Notes under the pieces: generated by a model
Databases searched by the model: none
Seen by the model: the letters and a program-made list of their open reading frames with translations, nothing else
What the model was told of the DNA's origin: nothing
Origin: a bacterium
GTDB taxonomy: Bacteria; Calditrichota; Calditrichia; RBG-13-44-9; J042
Assembly (NCBI GenBank): GCA_015485355.1
Contig: WFTQ01000072.1
Span: 17,835-81,834 of the forward strand
DNA length: 64,000 nucleotides
Direction: 5' to 3'
In this document: piece by piece, positions 8,626 to 17,471 of the stretch
How positions within the stretch are numbered: position 1 is the stretch's first letter
Layout: each line of letters begins with the position of its first letter
Position numbers and translations under genes: made by a program

Positions 8626-9512
8626 TCTGCAGCTTAGTCGTCGTAATGGCGGTGGGCGTGAACGCCGGCGGCCCTTTTCCCGTGACCGACAAGATTTTAT
8701 TACAACGGCATGAATTGCTGACCCGGTTGAAGGCCCACGTTCAGGAAGAAGTGGAACCGTCTGCACCCAACAGCGGAGGCCGGAAGTCGGTACCCAAAGC
8801 CGTGGTGCTATCCGCCGTGGTGCCCGGGGCCGGCCAATTCTATGCCGGCTCGTATATCAAGTCGCTCCTCTTTCTGACCGTTGAAATTGCCGCTTGGGTG
8901 GTCAATATACGCTACAACAAACGGGGCGATAAAAAAGATGCGGAATTTCGGGCCTTTGCCGACCGTTATTGGAGCGAATACCGATACTGGTCGTATCTCT
9001 ATTTCCGGTTGCAACAAAGCGGGGTGGACTTGCCCAAACAATTCGAGACCTACACGGTGCAGGGTAAGGATTGGATATTGATCCGGCAGGACCAATATCC
9101 CGAAGCCAAACAGGTTCTAAGAGATTATGAAAATGTTTTGCGGGGATTTACCCATCGCTTGCCCGAAAAAGCAGAGGATGAACAGCAGTACTACGAAATG
9201 ATCGGCAAATATCCGGGGCAGTTCGGGAATGCCTGGGAGGATGCCAGTTTTTTTGTGACCTACAGCGGTTACGAGGGGCGGGTGACTCCTTTAAATGAAC
9301 GGTATGTCCAGATGAGGGATGAGAGCAACCGCTATTTCGATATCGCCGGGTATGGGGCGATGGTGGCGCTGGTCAATCATGTGATCTCGGCCATCGATGC
9401 GGGTTTTACCACACGGAATTTCAACCGCAAACACAAGGTGCGCTTAAGTTACAAAAATATTTACTATCCCGGTGAATATGTGAATCTGGTGGGGGTTCAG
9501 ATGGATTTTTAA
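8613..9512 (+). CDS. DUF5683-like secreted/membrane protein
   Basis: 299 residues with an N-terminal signal peptide (MGKIICSLVVVMAVGVNAGG). The segment LSAVVPGAGQFYAGSYIKSL followed by a hydrophobic stretch is the hallmark of the DUF5683 family, whose members occur across FCB bacteria and have no settled function. A second hydrophobic stretch lies near residue 250 (GYGAMVALVNHVISAIDAG). The gene overlaps the upstream barrel-protease gene by 13 bases, so translational coupling is likely. The following gene is a distant paralogue with the same motif. I can say only that it is an envelope protein in an envelope operon. Confidence 0.75.
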   Translation: MGKIICSLVVVMAVGVNAGGPFPVTDKILLQRHELLTRLKAHVQEEVEPSAPNSGGRKSVPKAVVLSAVVPGAGQFYAGSYIKSLLFLTVEIAAWVVNIRYNKRGDKKDAEFRAFADRYWSEYRYWSYLYFRLQQSGVDLPKQFETYTVQGKDWILIRQDQYPEAKQVLRDYENVLRGFTHRLPEKAEDEQQYYEMIGKYPGQFGNAWEDASFFVTYSGYEGRVTPLNERYVQMRDESNRYFDIAGYGAMVALVNHVISAIDAGFTTRNFNRKHKVRLSYKNIYYPGEYVNLVGVQMDF

Positions 9513-9555
9513 TTTTCGGGAATGTTGTTTGAATCACTCGGAACGGAACAGGAAA

Positions 9556-10329
9556 ATGGTTAAGTTGAGGGGCAAAAATTTGGGTTTTCGAAAGGCGGTT
9601 CTCTACGGTTGTATGCTGCTGATGGGATGGGGAGGCGGCACGCCAGAGGTGTGGGCGGGTGCAAGTCGGTCTTTTTCGGCCTATCCGTTGAGCCGTATCC
9701 AGCTTCTGTCCCTGGGTCGGCAGCACTCGCCCGATGCCATAGGGAAGGGGAAGGGAGCGCGGGCCGTTCTACTGTCTCTGTTGATACCGGGTGCCGGGGA
9801 ATGGTACCTGGGCCATCGGAAAGCGGCCAAAATTTTTCTGGGTGCCGAATTGGCGCTGTGGGCGGGCTATTTAGGAAGCCTGGCCTATGCAGACGTGTTA
9901 AAAAAGGATTACCAGACGTTTGCTGCATTGCATGCCGGGGTCGATCCCGTCGGCAAAAATGAGCAGTATTGGATCGATATCGGAAACGCCAATAATATCT
10001 ATGATTTTAACGAAAAAAGGCTGGTGCAACGGAATCTGGAAGCCGTTTATACAAATATCGGGGAATTTTACTGGCAATGGGATAGCGAGTCCCATCGCTA
10101 CCGCTATGTGGATTTGCGCCTCAAACAACACAGCTGGAGGCGAACGGCTACGTTTATGATCGGGGGAATGATCTTAAACCGCATTTTAAGTACAATGGAT
10201 GTTGTCCGAATACTTCGTAAGGGTAAGCGAGAAGGCCGGGTGGGCGGCCGGGCCAGGGTATCGAGCCGGTACTTTTGGCATCCGATTCGAGGTGAAACGA
10301 TCCAAGTGCATTTAACATGGAAGTTTTAA
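9556..10329 (+). CDS. DUF5683-like secreted/membrane protein, second copy
   Basis: 257 residues, with N-terminal hydrophobic signal (AVLYGCMLLMGWGGG) and the motif LLSLLIPGAGEWYLGHRKAA followed by a membrane-like segment (LGAELALWAGYLGSLAYA), matching the preceding gene. A second hydrophobic segment (TATFMIGGMILNRILSTMD) again matches the neighbour, so the two are probably a tandem duplication that has diverged. Start is uncertain: ATG 9556 has AGGAA very close upstream; an in-frame TTG at 9529 adds nine residues. It ends one base before the next gene. Function unknown. Confidence 0.7.
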   Translation: MVKLRGKNLGFRKAVLYGCMLLMGWGGGTPEVWAGASRSFSAYPLSRIQLLSLGRQHSPDAIGKGKGARAVLLSLLIPGAGEWYLGHRKAAKIFLGAELALWAGYLGSLAYADVLKKDYQTFAALHAGVDPVGKNEQYWIDIGNANNIYDFNEKRLVQRNLEAVYTNIGEFYWQWDSESHRYRYVDLRLKQHSWRRTATFMIGGMILNRILSTMDVVRILRKGKREGRVGGRARVSSRYFWHPIRGETIQVHLTWKF

Positions 10330-10330
10330 G

Positions 10331-11206
10331 ATGGAACGCGTTTATATCACGGGTGCTTCGGGTTTTCTGGGGCGTTATTTGTTGAAATATGCCCCGAAAA
10401 AATATCGCATATTGGGGCAATATCGCCAGCATCCCCTACGCCTCACTCAGGGACATGTGCAGGTGACGCGGCAGGATTTAGCGGCGGACGAGTGGGCCCC
10501 CTTGTGGCAATTCTCCCCTCAGGCCATCATTCATACGGCGGCCCAGGCCTCGATCGACGCCTGCCAGTTACATCCTCAGGAAGCCTGGGAGGTGAATTAC
10601 CGGGTCACCTGCAAATTGGTGGATCTGGCCAAAAGGATCGGTGCCCGCTTTCTGTTCCTTTCATCGGATGTCATCTTTGATGGGCAGAAAGGCAACTATC
10701 AGGAAGACGATCCGCCGGCGCCTTTGAATGTGTATGCGGAAACGAAGGTGGCGGCCGAAAAGTATATTCTGGATCATCATCCCGATGCGGTGGTGATCAG
10801 ACCGGCTCTGTTTTATGGTCAATCGTTGAATGGACGCCCCTCCTTTACGGAGGTGATTTATAAAAACCTGAAATCGGGCAAATCGGTATACCTGTTCACC
10901 GACCAGTTTCGAACCCCGGTGTTGGTGAATAACCTGGCCACCGCCCTGTGGGAATTGGTGGCCTCCGATTATCGAGGGATTTTGCACATCGGGGGAAGTC
11001 AGAAAGTTTCCCGCTATGAAATGGGATTGATTTTGTGCGATGTCTTCAATTTGCCCCGGAACTTGATTATTCCCATTCCTTCGGATCAGGCCAATCAGGC
11101 GGCGCCTCGTCCCAGGGATTGCTCGCTGAACATCGAACGAGCCCGATCGGTATTGAAAACCCGCTTACTGGACGTGAAATCCGGGTTAAATCTGGCTTTT
11201 CACTGA
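10331..11206 (+). CDS. RmlD-like NAD(P)-dependent sugar-nucleotide reductase/epimerase
   Basis: 291 residues of the extended short-chain dehydrogenase family, closest in pattern to dTDP-4-dehydrorhamnose reductase (RmlD). The Rossmann motif ITGASGFLG is at the N-terminus, HTAAQASIDACQ and VNYRVT are typical of RmlD, LSSDVIFDG precedes the catalytic YAETK, and PALFYGQS follows. RmlD makes dTDP-L-rhamnose for cell-surface sugars, but no other rml gene is present here, so the true substrate is open. It starts one base after the preceding stop and closes the envelope cluster. Confidence 0.75.
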   Translation: MERVYITGASGFLGRYLLKYAPKKYRILGQYRQHPLRLTQGHVQVTRQDLAADEWAPLWQFSPQAIIHTAAQASIDACQLHPQEAWEVNYRVTCKLVDLAKRIGARFLFLSSDVIFDGQKGNYQEDDPPAPLNVYAETKVAAEKYILDHHPDAVVIRPALFYGQSLNGRPSFTEVIYKNLKSGKSVYLFTDQFRTPVLVNNLATALWELVASDYRGILHIGGSQKVSRYEMGLILCDVFNLPRNLIIPIPSDQANQAAPRPRDCSLNIERARSVLKTRLLDVKSGLNLAFH

Positions 11207-11469
11207 ACTTGCAAATCTTTACGCTTTTCGATTCTTTCGGGACCCTATACCTCTCACAACTATCGTTCCGGTATAGCGCGGGGCGGGCATTTTCCGTGAA
11301 CCCACACGGCCTATCCCGTCCGGAAACGATTGATGGGCATCGGCGGAAACGGTGAAGGAATGTCCCACCCCGCCGGATGAATGGAGTCTTCGAACCCGAA
11401 ATGGGGGGAGGAATGTACCTGGGGGAAATGCCCGGTTCTCTTAAAAACCGGTCAATATTTTTAAATGCC

Positions 11470-11498
11470 TTGACTCAATATTGCCAGGGTGTTAAATT
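11470..11498 (+). promoter_or_regulatory. Promoter of rplU-rpmA
   Basis: TTGACT at 11470-11475 and TAAATT at 11493-11498, spacer 17. Transcription would start near 11505, about 48 bases before the L21 start. The box is nearly identical to the one at 16020-16048. The rest of the 346-base gap 11207-11552 shows no gene. Confidence 0.65.
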
Positions 11499-11552
11499 TC
11501 GCCGCTTGCATTAAGGCGAAGTCGAACATAATAACCGGGGAGTTGAGTGCCC

Positions 11553-11867
11553 ATGTATGCGATTGTGGAGATTGCCGGTAAACAGTTCCGGGTGCAGAAA
11601 AACATGCAGATCAAAGTGCCTTTGTTGCACAAAGAAGTGGGAGAAACAGTAGCGTTTGATCGGGTATTGTTAATGGCCGATGAAGAGGGGGTTAAAGTGG
11701 GACGACCGCTGGTGGAAGGTGTCAAGGTCATGGCAACGGTGGTGGAGAATGGGCGGGAAAAGAAGATCATTGTTTTTAAAAAGAAGCGACGTAAAGGCTA
11801 TCGGAAAAAAAGAGGGCATCGGCAACATTTTACCCGAATCCAAGTGGAAGATATTGTGACGGCATAA
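11553..11867 (+). CDS. rplU: 50S ribosomal protein L21
   Basis: 104 residues, full length. The family start MYAIVEIAGKQFRVQ is followed by a basic C-terminal region (KKKRRKGYRKKRGHRQHFT) that binds 23S rRNA. ATG 11553 is preferred over an in-frame GTG at 11547 because the canonical L21 N-terminus begins there and GGGGAG lies about ten bases upstream. It is followed by rpmA in the widely conserved L21-L27 pair. Confidence 0.97.
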   Translation: MYAIVEIAGKQFRVQKNMQIKVPLLHKEVGETVAFDRVLLMADEEGVKVGRPLVEGVKVMATVVENGREKKIIVFKKKRRKGYRKKRGHRQHFTRIQVEDIVTA

Positions 11868-11887
11868 TCTTTTAGGGAGGTGATCCT

Positions 11888-12145
11888 ATGGCCCATAAAA
11901 AAGGACAGGGCAGTTCCCGAAACGGTCGCGATAGTCAATCCAAGCGTCTGGGGGTGAAGACGTTTGGGGGTGAATATGTGACCGCGGGGAGTATTTTGGT
12001 GCGTCAACGGGGAACCAAATTCCATCCCGGCCGTAATGTGGGCCGTGGTGGTGACGACACCCTGTTTGCGTTGATCGATGGGGTTGTGAAATTTGAACGT
12101 AAAGATAAAAAGCGATTGAAGGTCAGCGTTTACCCGGCCGGTTAA
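11888..12145 (+). CDS. rpmA: 50S ribosomal protein L27
   Basis: 85 residues, full length, with the characteristic N-terminus [20 protein letters not shown] that reaches toward the peptidyl-transferase centre, then [20 protein letters not shown]. No N-terminal prepeptide of the Firmicutes kind is present. A very strong ribosome binding site (GGGAGGTGATC, 11874-11884) matches the 16S anti-Shine-Dalgarno over a long stretch. Gene is 20 bases after rplU and ends in an intrinsic terminator. Confidence 0.98.
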   Translation: MAHKKGQGSSRNGRDSQSKRLGVKTFGGEYVTAGSILVRQRGTKFHPGRNVGRGGDDTLFALIDGVVKFERKDKKRLKVSVYPAG

Positions 12146-12168
12146 GACAGCCGTTATTTGGGGCAGCG

Positions 12169-12196
12169 AAGGGAATCCAACGGATTCCCTTTTTTT
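12169..12196 (+). terminator. Intrinsic terminator of rplU-rpmA
   Basis: AAGGGAATCC (12169-12178) pairs perfectly with GGATTCCCTT (12182-12191) around a 3-base loop, followed by a run of T to 12196. Confidence 0.9.
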
Positions 12197-12233
12197 CTTT
12201 GATGGGGAAACCGATAACCAAAAGGAGGCCACC

Positions 12234-12914
12234 ATGCCAAAACTTACGTTTTTAGGTCACGCGGCTTTCTTGATCGAGGGAAGTAAGGGGAAGCTGATTA
12301 TCGATCCCTTTTTGGAAGGCAATCCCAAAGCCCCGTTAAAACCCTCCGATGTGAAAGTCGATTACGTATTGCTTACCCATGGCCATGGCGATCATCTGGG
12401 AGACGCCGTGGCGATTGCCAAGGCCAACAACGCGTCCGTTATTGCTCCCTTTGAACTGGCCACTTATTGCCAGAACCAGGGCGTGGAGAAGGTGCATCCC
12501 ATGCACATCGGCGGTGGATTTAACTTCCCTTTCGGTCGTCTTAAGTTAACCATTGCGCATCACGGTTCGATGACTCCAGATGGAACCTATGCAGGCAATC
12601 CTTGTGGTTTTCTGGTTACTCTGGACGGTAAAACCATATACCATGCCGGGGATACGGGACTGTTTTACGATATGAAATTGATTGGTGAAATGCACCGCAT
12701 TGATGTTGCTCTTTTGCCCATCGGGGATAATTTTACCATGGGGATTGAAGATGCGGTGAAGGCCACGGAATTTCTTCAGCCCCAATTGGTTGTACCCATG
12801 CATTATCAAACATTCGATGTCATCAATGTGAATCCCGAGGTGTTTGTCAAACAGGTGAGTTCAAAAGGGTTTAACGCAAAAGTGGTCCCTCCCGGAGAAT
12901 CGTTCGAGATTTGA
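12234..12914 (+). CDS. UPF0173 metal-dependent hydrolase (metallo-beta-lactamase fold)
   Basis: 226 residues, the usual length of the UPF0173/YtkL family. The zinc motif is THGHGDH (H49, H51, D53, H54), with further ligands expected at HHGSMTPDG, YHAGDTGLF and the C-terminal PMHYQTF. The N-terminus KLTFLGHAAFLIEG is typical. The fold is a cytoplasmic metallo-hydrolase; the physiological substrate of this family is not established. A strong AAAGGAGG site lies upstream, and the gene sits alone between two intrinsic terminators, so it is probably its own transcription unit. Confidence 0.92.
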   Translation: MPKLTFLGHAAFLIEGSKGKLIIDPFLEGNPKAPLKPSDVKVDYVLLTHGHGDHLGDAVAIAKANNASVIAPFELATYCQNQGVEKVHPMHIGGGFNFPFGRLKLTIAHHGSMTPDGTYAGNPCGFLVTLDGKTIYHAGDTGLFYDMKLIGEMHRIDVALLPIGDNFTMGIEDAVKATEFLQPQLVVPMHYQTFDVINVNPEVFVKQVSSKGFNAKVVPPGESFEI

Positions 12915-12952
12915 TGAACCACCATATCCCGGCATAAGGATGACCGTATGGG

Positions 12953-12988
12953 CAATCCGGGCTTTTCGGCGGTCCGGATTGTTTTTTT
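12953..12988 (+). terminator. Intrinsic terminator after the UPF0173 gene
   Basis: CAATCCGG (12953-12960) pairs with CCGGATTG (12974-12981) around a 13-base loop, followed by seven T (12982-12988). Confidence 0.82.
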
Positions 12989-13116
12989 TAATGGGCGGGC
13001 AACCGATGGAGATGAGCCGTCAAGACCGGGCCCGAAAAGCAAACGGGTGAAAGGAACGATTGAATCCGGGAAAAAATCCCGTTGGAAAATGTCCCCCCTT
13101 GACTTAAGTTTTTACT

Positions 13117-14034
13117 ATGCGATACCGAATTTCCGGCATACAAAAGTTACAGAGTCAGATGTGGACCGATATATCCATGAGCCTGAAGAGGGGTGGACTC
13201 TCCCTGTTGGCCGGGAAGTATTCCGGGATTTGTGATCGATATTTGCAACTGAGCAGAACAATCCCCTGGGAGGAACTGACCGTGGCCTCCCGTGCCGCCC
13301 TTTGGAACATCGAAGGGTGGTTGCGCTGGCTGCAGGGCAACGATCATCCCCTGGTGCAGCTACAGCAAATTTTTGAGTCGCAACGGCTGCTGCTTTCCCC
13401 GCGGTTTCGAGACCGACCCATCTTGATTAAAATCCGTGCCGGCGAAAAATTGTCCCATTCCATCAAATTCGAGGGACATTTGATTCTGGTTGAAATTTCT
13501 TTATTAACCGTTCACTGGGATGTCCAGTACTTCCAGATATTGGCCGGTCTGTTGTTCCGAAAATTATCCCGTAGAAAGATTCATCCAGAGGTGTGGAATC
13601 AGTTTTATGCCGTGCAGGAGTTTGAACTCTCCCGAATGCCTCGTCCCGCCGCTGTCCCGGATTCGGATGCTCAACTGGAACGAGTGTTTGATGAACTGAA
13701 TCGAAGGTATTTTGATGGAAAGCTCGGCAAGCCGTTTTTGCGGTGGGGCCGTCGCGCGGGGAAACGCCAGTTGGGCTATTATGATCCGATAAAACATGAG
13801 ATTGGGATCAACCCCCTGCTTAAACACCCGGAAGTTCCCTGGTACGTCTTGGAAAATGTATTGTATCACGAAATGCTGCATATTTACTATCCGCCGTACG
13901 TCAAAAATGGTCGTCGGGTGCAACACGACCGAAAATTCCGAACCCTGGAGAGGCGGTATGCCCACTTTGAGAAAGCCCGGGTCTGGATCAACCGTCATTT
14001 TCATCGGCACCTGCGTCGGGGATGGATTGACTGA
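13117..14034 (+). CDS. SprT-like zinc metallopeptidase-domain protein
   Basis: 305 residues. The C-terminal half carries the SprT-like pattern: a substrate-fold stretch (FDELNRRYFDGKLGKPFLRW), KHEIGINPLL, then the zinc motif HEMLH at 251-255 (numbered from ATG 13117) and a basic region ending in HFHRHLRRGWID. The N-terminal ~130 residues are less conserved and unrecognised. Bacterial SprT-like proteins are mostly uncharacterised; eukaryotic SPRTN cleaves DNA-protein crosslinks, but that role should not be transferred. No convincing ribosome binding site precedes ATG 13117; in-frame ATGs at 13159 and 13177 are possible starts. Confidence 0.75.
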   Translation: MRYRISGIQKLQSQMWTDISMSLKRGGLSLLAGKYSGICDRYLQLSRTIPWEELTVASRAALWNIEGWLRWLQGNDHPLVQLQQIFESQRLLLSPRFRDRPILIKIRAGEKLSHSIKFEGHLILVEISLLTVHWDVQYFQILAGLLFRKLSRRKIHPEVWNQFYAVQEFELSRMPRPAAVPDSDAQLERVFDELNRRYFDGKLGKPFLRWGRRAGKRQLGYYDPIKHEIGINPLLKHPEVPWYVLENVLYHEMLHIYYPPYVKNGRRVQHDRKFRTLERRYAHFEKARVWINRHFHRHLRRGWID

Positions 14035-14153
14035 TCTTGAGAGGGATTTGCATCGTCAATCCCCCGTTATTCTTCGGAGGTGTGGAAACGAGATGCTTTC
14101 CCCATTCCGGGTGGGAGATTCGTTCCAAGGATGTGATTCAAATGGAATAATTT

Positions 14154-15989
14154 ATGGGTGATCATTGGAAGAAAACCGCCTTCATGGATGACGATAGAAT
14201 CGCGCAAAAGTCTTACGATTATCGCTTGTTCTTACGGTTGTTGCGATATGGCCGGCCTTTTGTGCCGCTCATTGCCGCCGCTGTGACGCTGATTGTAGTG
14301 GCCGCCGGGTTGGAGATCGTAGGCCCCTATCTGACCCGCATTGCGGTGGACCGTTATATTTTAACCGGCGATTCCCAGGGGCTGCTCACCATCATTCTAT
14401 TGTATATACTGGTGTTGCTGGGAAGCTTTGGCGTTCGTTACGGGCAGATTCTGTTGACCCAATACATCGGGCAGAAGATGATCTATGATCTGCGCGATCA
14501 GATCTTTTCTCACCTCCAGAGGTTGCATCAACAGTTTTTCGACAAAAACCCGGTGGGTCGGCTGATGACCCGGGTGACCTCCGATGTGGAGGCTCTGAAT
14601 CAAATGTTTACCCAGGGAATCGTCATGATCTTTGGGGACGTGTTTTTAATCACCGGCATCGTTATGATGATGTTCTCCTTGCACTCTGGATTGGCTTTGT
14701 GGACCCTTTCGGTGTTGCCGTTGTTATTTCTGGCCTCCTTTTTATTCCGCAAAAAAGTCCGGCGGGCGTATAATCAGGTGCGTTTTCATTTGGCGCGTAT
14801 AAACGCATTTTTGCAGGAACGCATATCCGGCATGCCGGTGGTGCAGGCCTTCAACCGGGAAGATCGGGATTTCGCAGAATTTCGATCCATCAACTGGAAA
14901 TATACCGAGGCCTTTATTCGCACCATTTTTTATTACGCCTTGTTCTATCCGGCGGTGGAATTGATCAGCTCTGCGGCCCTGGCTCTCATCATTTTCCGGG
15001 GGGGATGGCTGATTCTGGATGGAACCGTAACCCTGGGTATCTTGATTGCCTTTATTCAATACACCCGAATGTTTTTTCGTCCCATTTCGGATTTATCGGA
15101 AAAGTACAATATTCTTCAGGCGGCATTGGCCGCCTCGGAGCGGATCTTTCACTTGTTGGACATTCCACCGGCGATCGTGACGCCGGCGGAGGGATATCGC
15201 CGGACCCGCCTGGAAGGGCATATTCAGTTTCGCAACGTCTGGTTTGCTTATTACGACGATTGGGTGCTTCGAGGCATTCACCTGGATATTCTTCCAGGCC
15301 AGCGGGTGGCTTTGGTGGGACATACCGGCGCCGGTAAGACCACCCTGGTGCGCTTGATCGGGCGGTTGTACGATATTCAAAAGGGCCAAATTTTAATCGA
15401 TGGGGTCGATATTCGGGATTGGGATGTACACAACCTGCGAAGCCACATGGCGGTGGTGCTTCAGGATGTGTTTTTGTTTTCGGGAACGGTGCTGGAAAAT
15501 ATTCGTCTGGGCCACAACGACATTACCCGAGAGCAGGTGATTCAGGCGGCGAAAATGGTCAACGCGCATGATTTTATTACGACATTGCCCGGGGGGTACG
15601 ACGCCGAAATCAAAGAACGCGGCGGGAACCTGTCCCTGGGACAAAAACAGTTGTTAAGCCTGGCCCGGGCCCTGGTGATGAATCCGGAGGTGTTGATTCT
15701 GGATGAAGCCACCGCCAACATCGATAGTGAAGCCGAGGCCCTCATTCAAGAGGCATTGCAGGTGGTGTTGAAACATCGCACCGCCATTGTGATTGCCCAT
15801 CGTTTGTCTACCATCCAGTCTATGGATAAAATCGTCGTCCTGCATAAAGGACGCGTTCGGGAAGTGGGGACTCATCAACAATTGTTACGTAAACGGGGCA
15901 TTTATTATAAATTGTATCGTCTGCAATATCAGGGACCCCTTGCCGTTCGTCGGCATCCCGGAAGCCTTGTGGAAAAAGGAAAAGGATAG
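14154..15989 (+). CDS. ABC exporter, fused permease and ATPase (MsbA/LmrA-like)
   Basis: 611 residues, the normal size of a half-transporter. The N-terminal ~330 residues hold six expected membrane helices and a coupling region (HQQFFDKNPVGRLMTRVTSD). The ATPase follows with Walker A GHTGAGKTT near residue 389, Q-loop AVVLQDVFLFSGT, signature LSLGQKQ near 493, Walker B VLILDEATANIDSEAE and the switch HRLST. Substrate cannot be read from sequence; MsbA-like proteins flip lipids, others export drugs or peptides. It probably works as a homodimer since no partner gene is adjacent. ATG 14154 has a GGAA-type site close upstream. Confidence 0.9.
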   Translation: MGDHWKKTAFMDDDRIAQKSYDYRLFLRLLRYGRPFVPLIAAAVTLIVVAAGLEIVGPYLTRIAVDRYILTGDSQGLLTIILLYILVLLGSFGVRYGQILLTQYIGQKMIYDLRDQIFSHLQRLHQQFFDKNPVGRLMTRVTSDVEALNQMFTQGIVMIFGDVFLITGIVMMMFSLHSGLALWTLSVLPLLFLASFLFRKKVRRAYNQVRFHLARINAFLQERISGMPVVQAFNREDRDFAEFRSINWKYTEAFIRTIFYYALFYPAVELISSAALALIIFRGGWLILDGTVTLGILIAFIQYTRMFFRPISDLSEKYNILQAALAASERIFHLLDIPPAIVTPAEGYRRTRLEGHIQFRNVWFAYYDDWVLRGIHLDILPGQRVALVGHTGAGKTTLVRLIGRLYDIQKGQILIDGVDIRDWDVHNLRSHMAVVLQDVFLFSGTVLENIRLGHNDITREQVIQAAKMVNAHDFITTLPGGYDAEIKERGGNLSLGQKQLLSLARALVMNPEVLILDEATANIDSEAEALIQEALQVVLKHRTAIVIAHRLSTIQSMDKIVVLHKGRVREVGTHQQLLRKRGIYYKLYRLQYQGPLAVRRHPGSLVEKGKG

Positions 15990-16019
15990 ACTTTCCCCTC
16001 CCGGGGGCCAACTTTTCTA

Positions 16020-16048
16020 TTGACTCAATTTTGGGGAGGTGTTAAATT
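16020..16048 (+). promoter_or_regulatory. Promoter of the acidic unknown gene
   Basis: TTGACT at 16020-16025, spacer 17, TAAATT at 16043-16048. The start near 16055 rules out the in-frame GTG at 16039 and leaves a very short leader before ATG 16069. Ten bases from the -35 on (TTGACTCAAT) and the last eleven (GGTGTTAAATT) are shared with the rplU promoter. Confidence 0.62.
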
Positions 16049-16068
16049 CACTGAAAATATGGAGGCTG

Positions 16069-17427
16069 ATGTTGTCCGAGCGGTTCCAGAAAACGTTCAT
16101 CTCGGTGCGGGAATTTATCGAGAGCTGGGATAAAGAGATCTATGAGCTGAACCATCTGGATTTTTTTATATATCTGCTGATCAACCACGTGGGCAATCGG
16201 CTGGATCGCCAATTTTTTACCCCCGACCGCCAGAACTCGCCGTTGTTTTTAGACTTCGAAAATCTGGGAACGTTGTGTTTTAATCTGGGCGATAGCCTGG
16301 AATATTTTCTTCAGGATCACTGCTTTGGAAGTTGTTCCTTGAATTGCCCTCTGGACATGGATAATACCGTGCATTCGGAGCGCTACGAAGGCAATGACTG
16401 GATGCGGCGTCGCATTGATCTGTTACAATCCTTTTTGAATGGCAGTATGGTGAAGGAGCAATGCCTGCGTGTAGATATTATGAATCATGTTATCCTGGAG
16501 ACCCTGGTGCAGTTCTATTCCGAAGAATTGGGGGTGGACTTCGGGGAAGATGATGTGGAGATGGTGGAATTGGCGGAATTCATTGAAAATGTGATCATCG
16601 ATTTCATTCGACTGGAAGGCCAGGGGTTGTTACAGCGGCCCTTTGATTCGGCGATGGATTACTTCGAAGAGTTGCTGGACATTGATGAAGATTACGCGGG
16701 GGAAGATGAATGGCAGAATGAGGGGGAGGGCTGGACGGCATCTCCCAATGAGGATAGCTGGCAACAAAGCTTTGAAGAAATCTCCCGCACTCTGGAAAAA
16801 TTCCTGGAAGATTACCAAATTCAGTCTCCGGATTCGCTGAGCTGGATGACGCAGGACGTTCGCCTGTTTCAAAAATATTTGATGGAAATCGGCGGGGTCT
16901 ACGACATTTATGACCTTAAGGATGAACATATCCTGGAATTTCTGGCGTTCTGGCTGGTCAAGGAATATGTAATGGAAGACGAAGCCCAGGTACAACATGT
17001 TTTCCGTACCATGGCCCGATTGGTGACCTGGATGTACAACAATTATGGTCTGGATTTTCGGCGTCCTTTTCTGGAATATTATGAACAGGTGAAACGCGAA
17101 GTCCCCCGGGTGATCCGGGCGCTCAATACGTATCTGAACGAATACAATATTTTTAACGTGATGCTGAATCGGGATAACCCGGAGGTGGAACAAATTTCTG
17201 GATTTTTTGAGGTAAAACAATTGCACAGCCGCATTCACAAAATCATGGATCTGGCCGATGTCCATTTTTTTGCCGAATTAAAACAGGTTCAGTTCGATTC
17301 CTCGGCCTTTCTGAATCTCCGCCCCGGGGACATCCTCCACGCTACACTGATGAAGCAGGAGGGTCACTGGGAAGTGCTGGAAATTCATTATATTTATCCG
17401 AATATCGCACGAACGTTTATCCATTAA
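16069..17427 (+). CDS. Acidic protein of unknown function
   Basis: 452 residues with no signal peptide or membrane segment, so probably cytoplasmic. I do not recognise the family. It is strongly acidic, most markedly around residues 205-235 (YFEELLDIDEDYAGEDEW), and looks largely helical. A small cluster of cysteines (CFGSCSLNC, near residues 85-95) could bind a metal but there is no further support. The C-terminal ~60 residues (FLNLRPGDILHATLMKQEGH) have a beta-strand pattern reminiscent of a small barrel. GGAGG sits three bases before ATG 16069, closer than ideal; TTG 16072 would give better spacing. It has its own promoter and is followed 10 bases later by the promoter of a candidate small RNA. 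Confidence 0.7.
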   Translation: MLSERFQKTFISVREFIESWDKEIYELNHLDFFIYLLINHVGNRLDRQFFTPDRQNSPLFLDFENLGTLCFNLGDSLEYFLQDHCFGSCSLNCPLDMDNTVHSERYEGNDWMRRRIDLLQSFLNGSMVKEQCLRVDIMNHVILETLVQFYSEELGVDFGEDDVEMVELAEFIENVIIDFIRLEGQGLLQRPFDSAMDYFEELLDIDEDYAGEDEWQNEGEGWTASPNEDSWQQSFEEISRTLEKFLEDYQIQSPDSLSWMTQDVRLFQKYLMEIGGVYDIYDLKDEHILEFLAFWLVKEYVMEDEAQVQHVFRTMARLVTWMYNNYGLDFRRPFLEYYEQVKREVPRVIRALNTYLNEYNIFNVMLNRDNPEVEQISGFFEVKQLHSRIHKIMDLADVHFFAELKQVQFDSSAFLNLRPGDILHATLMKQEGHWEVLEIHYIYPNIARTFIH

Positions 17428-17436
17428 ATTTTTCTC

Positions 17437-17465
17437 TTGACAGATTCAAAATTTTGGAATATATT
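17437..17465 (+). promoter_or_regulatory. Near-consensus promoter of the candidate small RNA
   Basis: TTGACA at 17437-17442 (perfect -35), spacer 17, TATATT at 17460-17465, continuing as TATATTTG. It is the best promoter in the window and points at no open reading frame. Confidence 0.75.
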
Positions 17466-17471
17466 TGGAGT

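Noticed and set aside
13099..13127. TTGACT before the SprT-like gene as a promoter
   Set aside because: No acceptable -10 at 16-18 bases (ATACCG), so I do not claim it.
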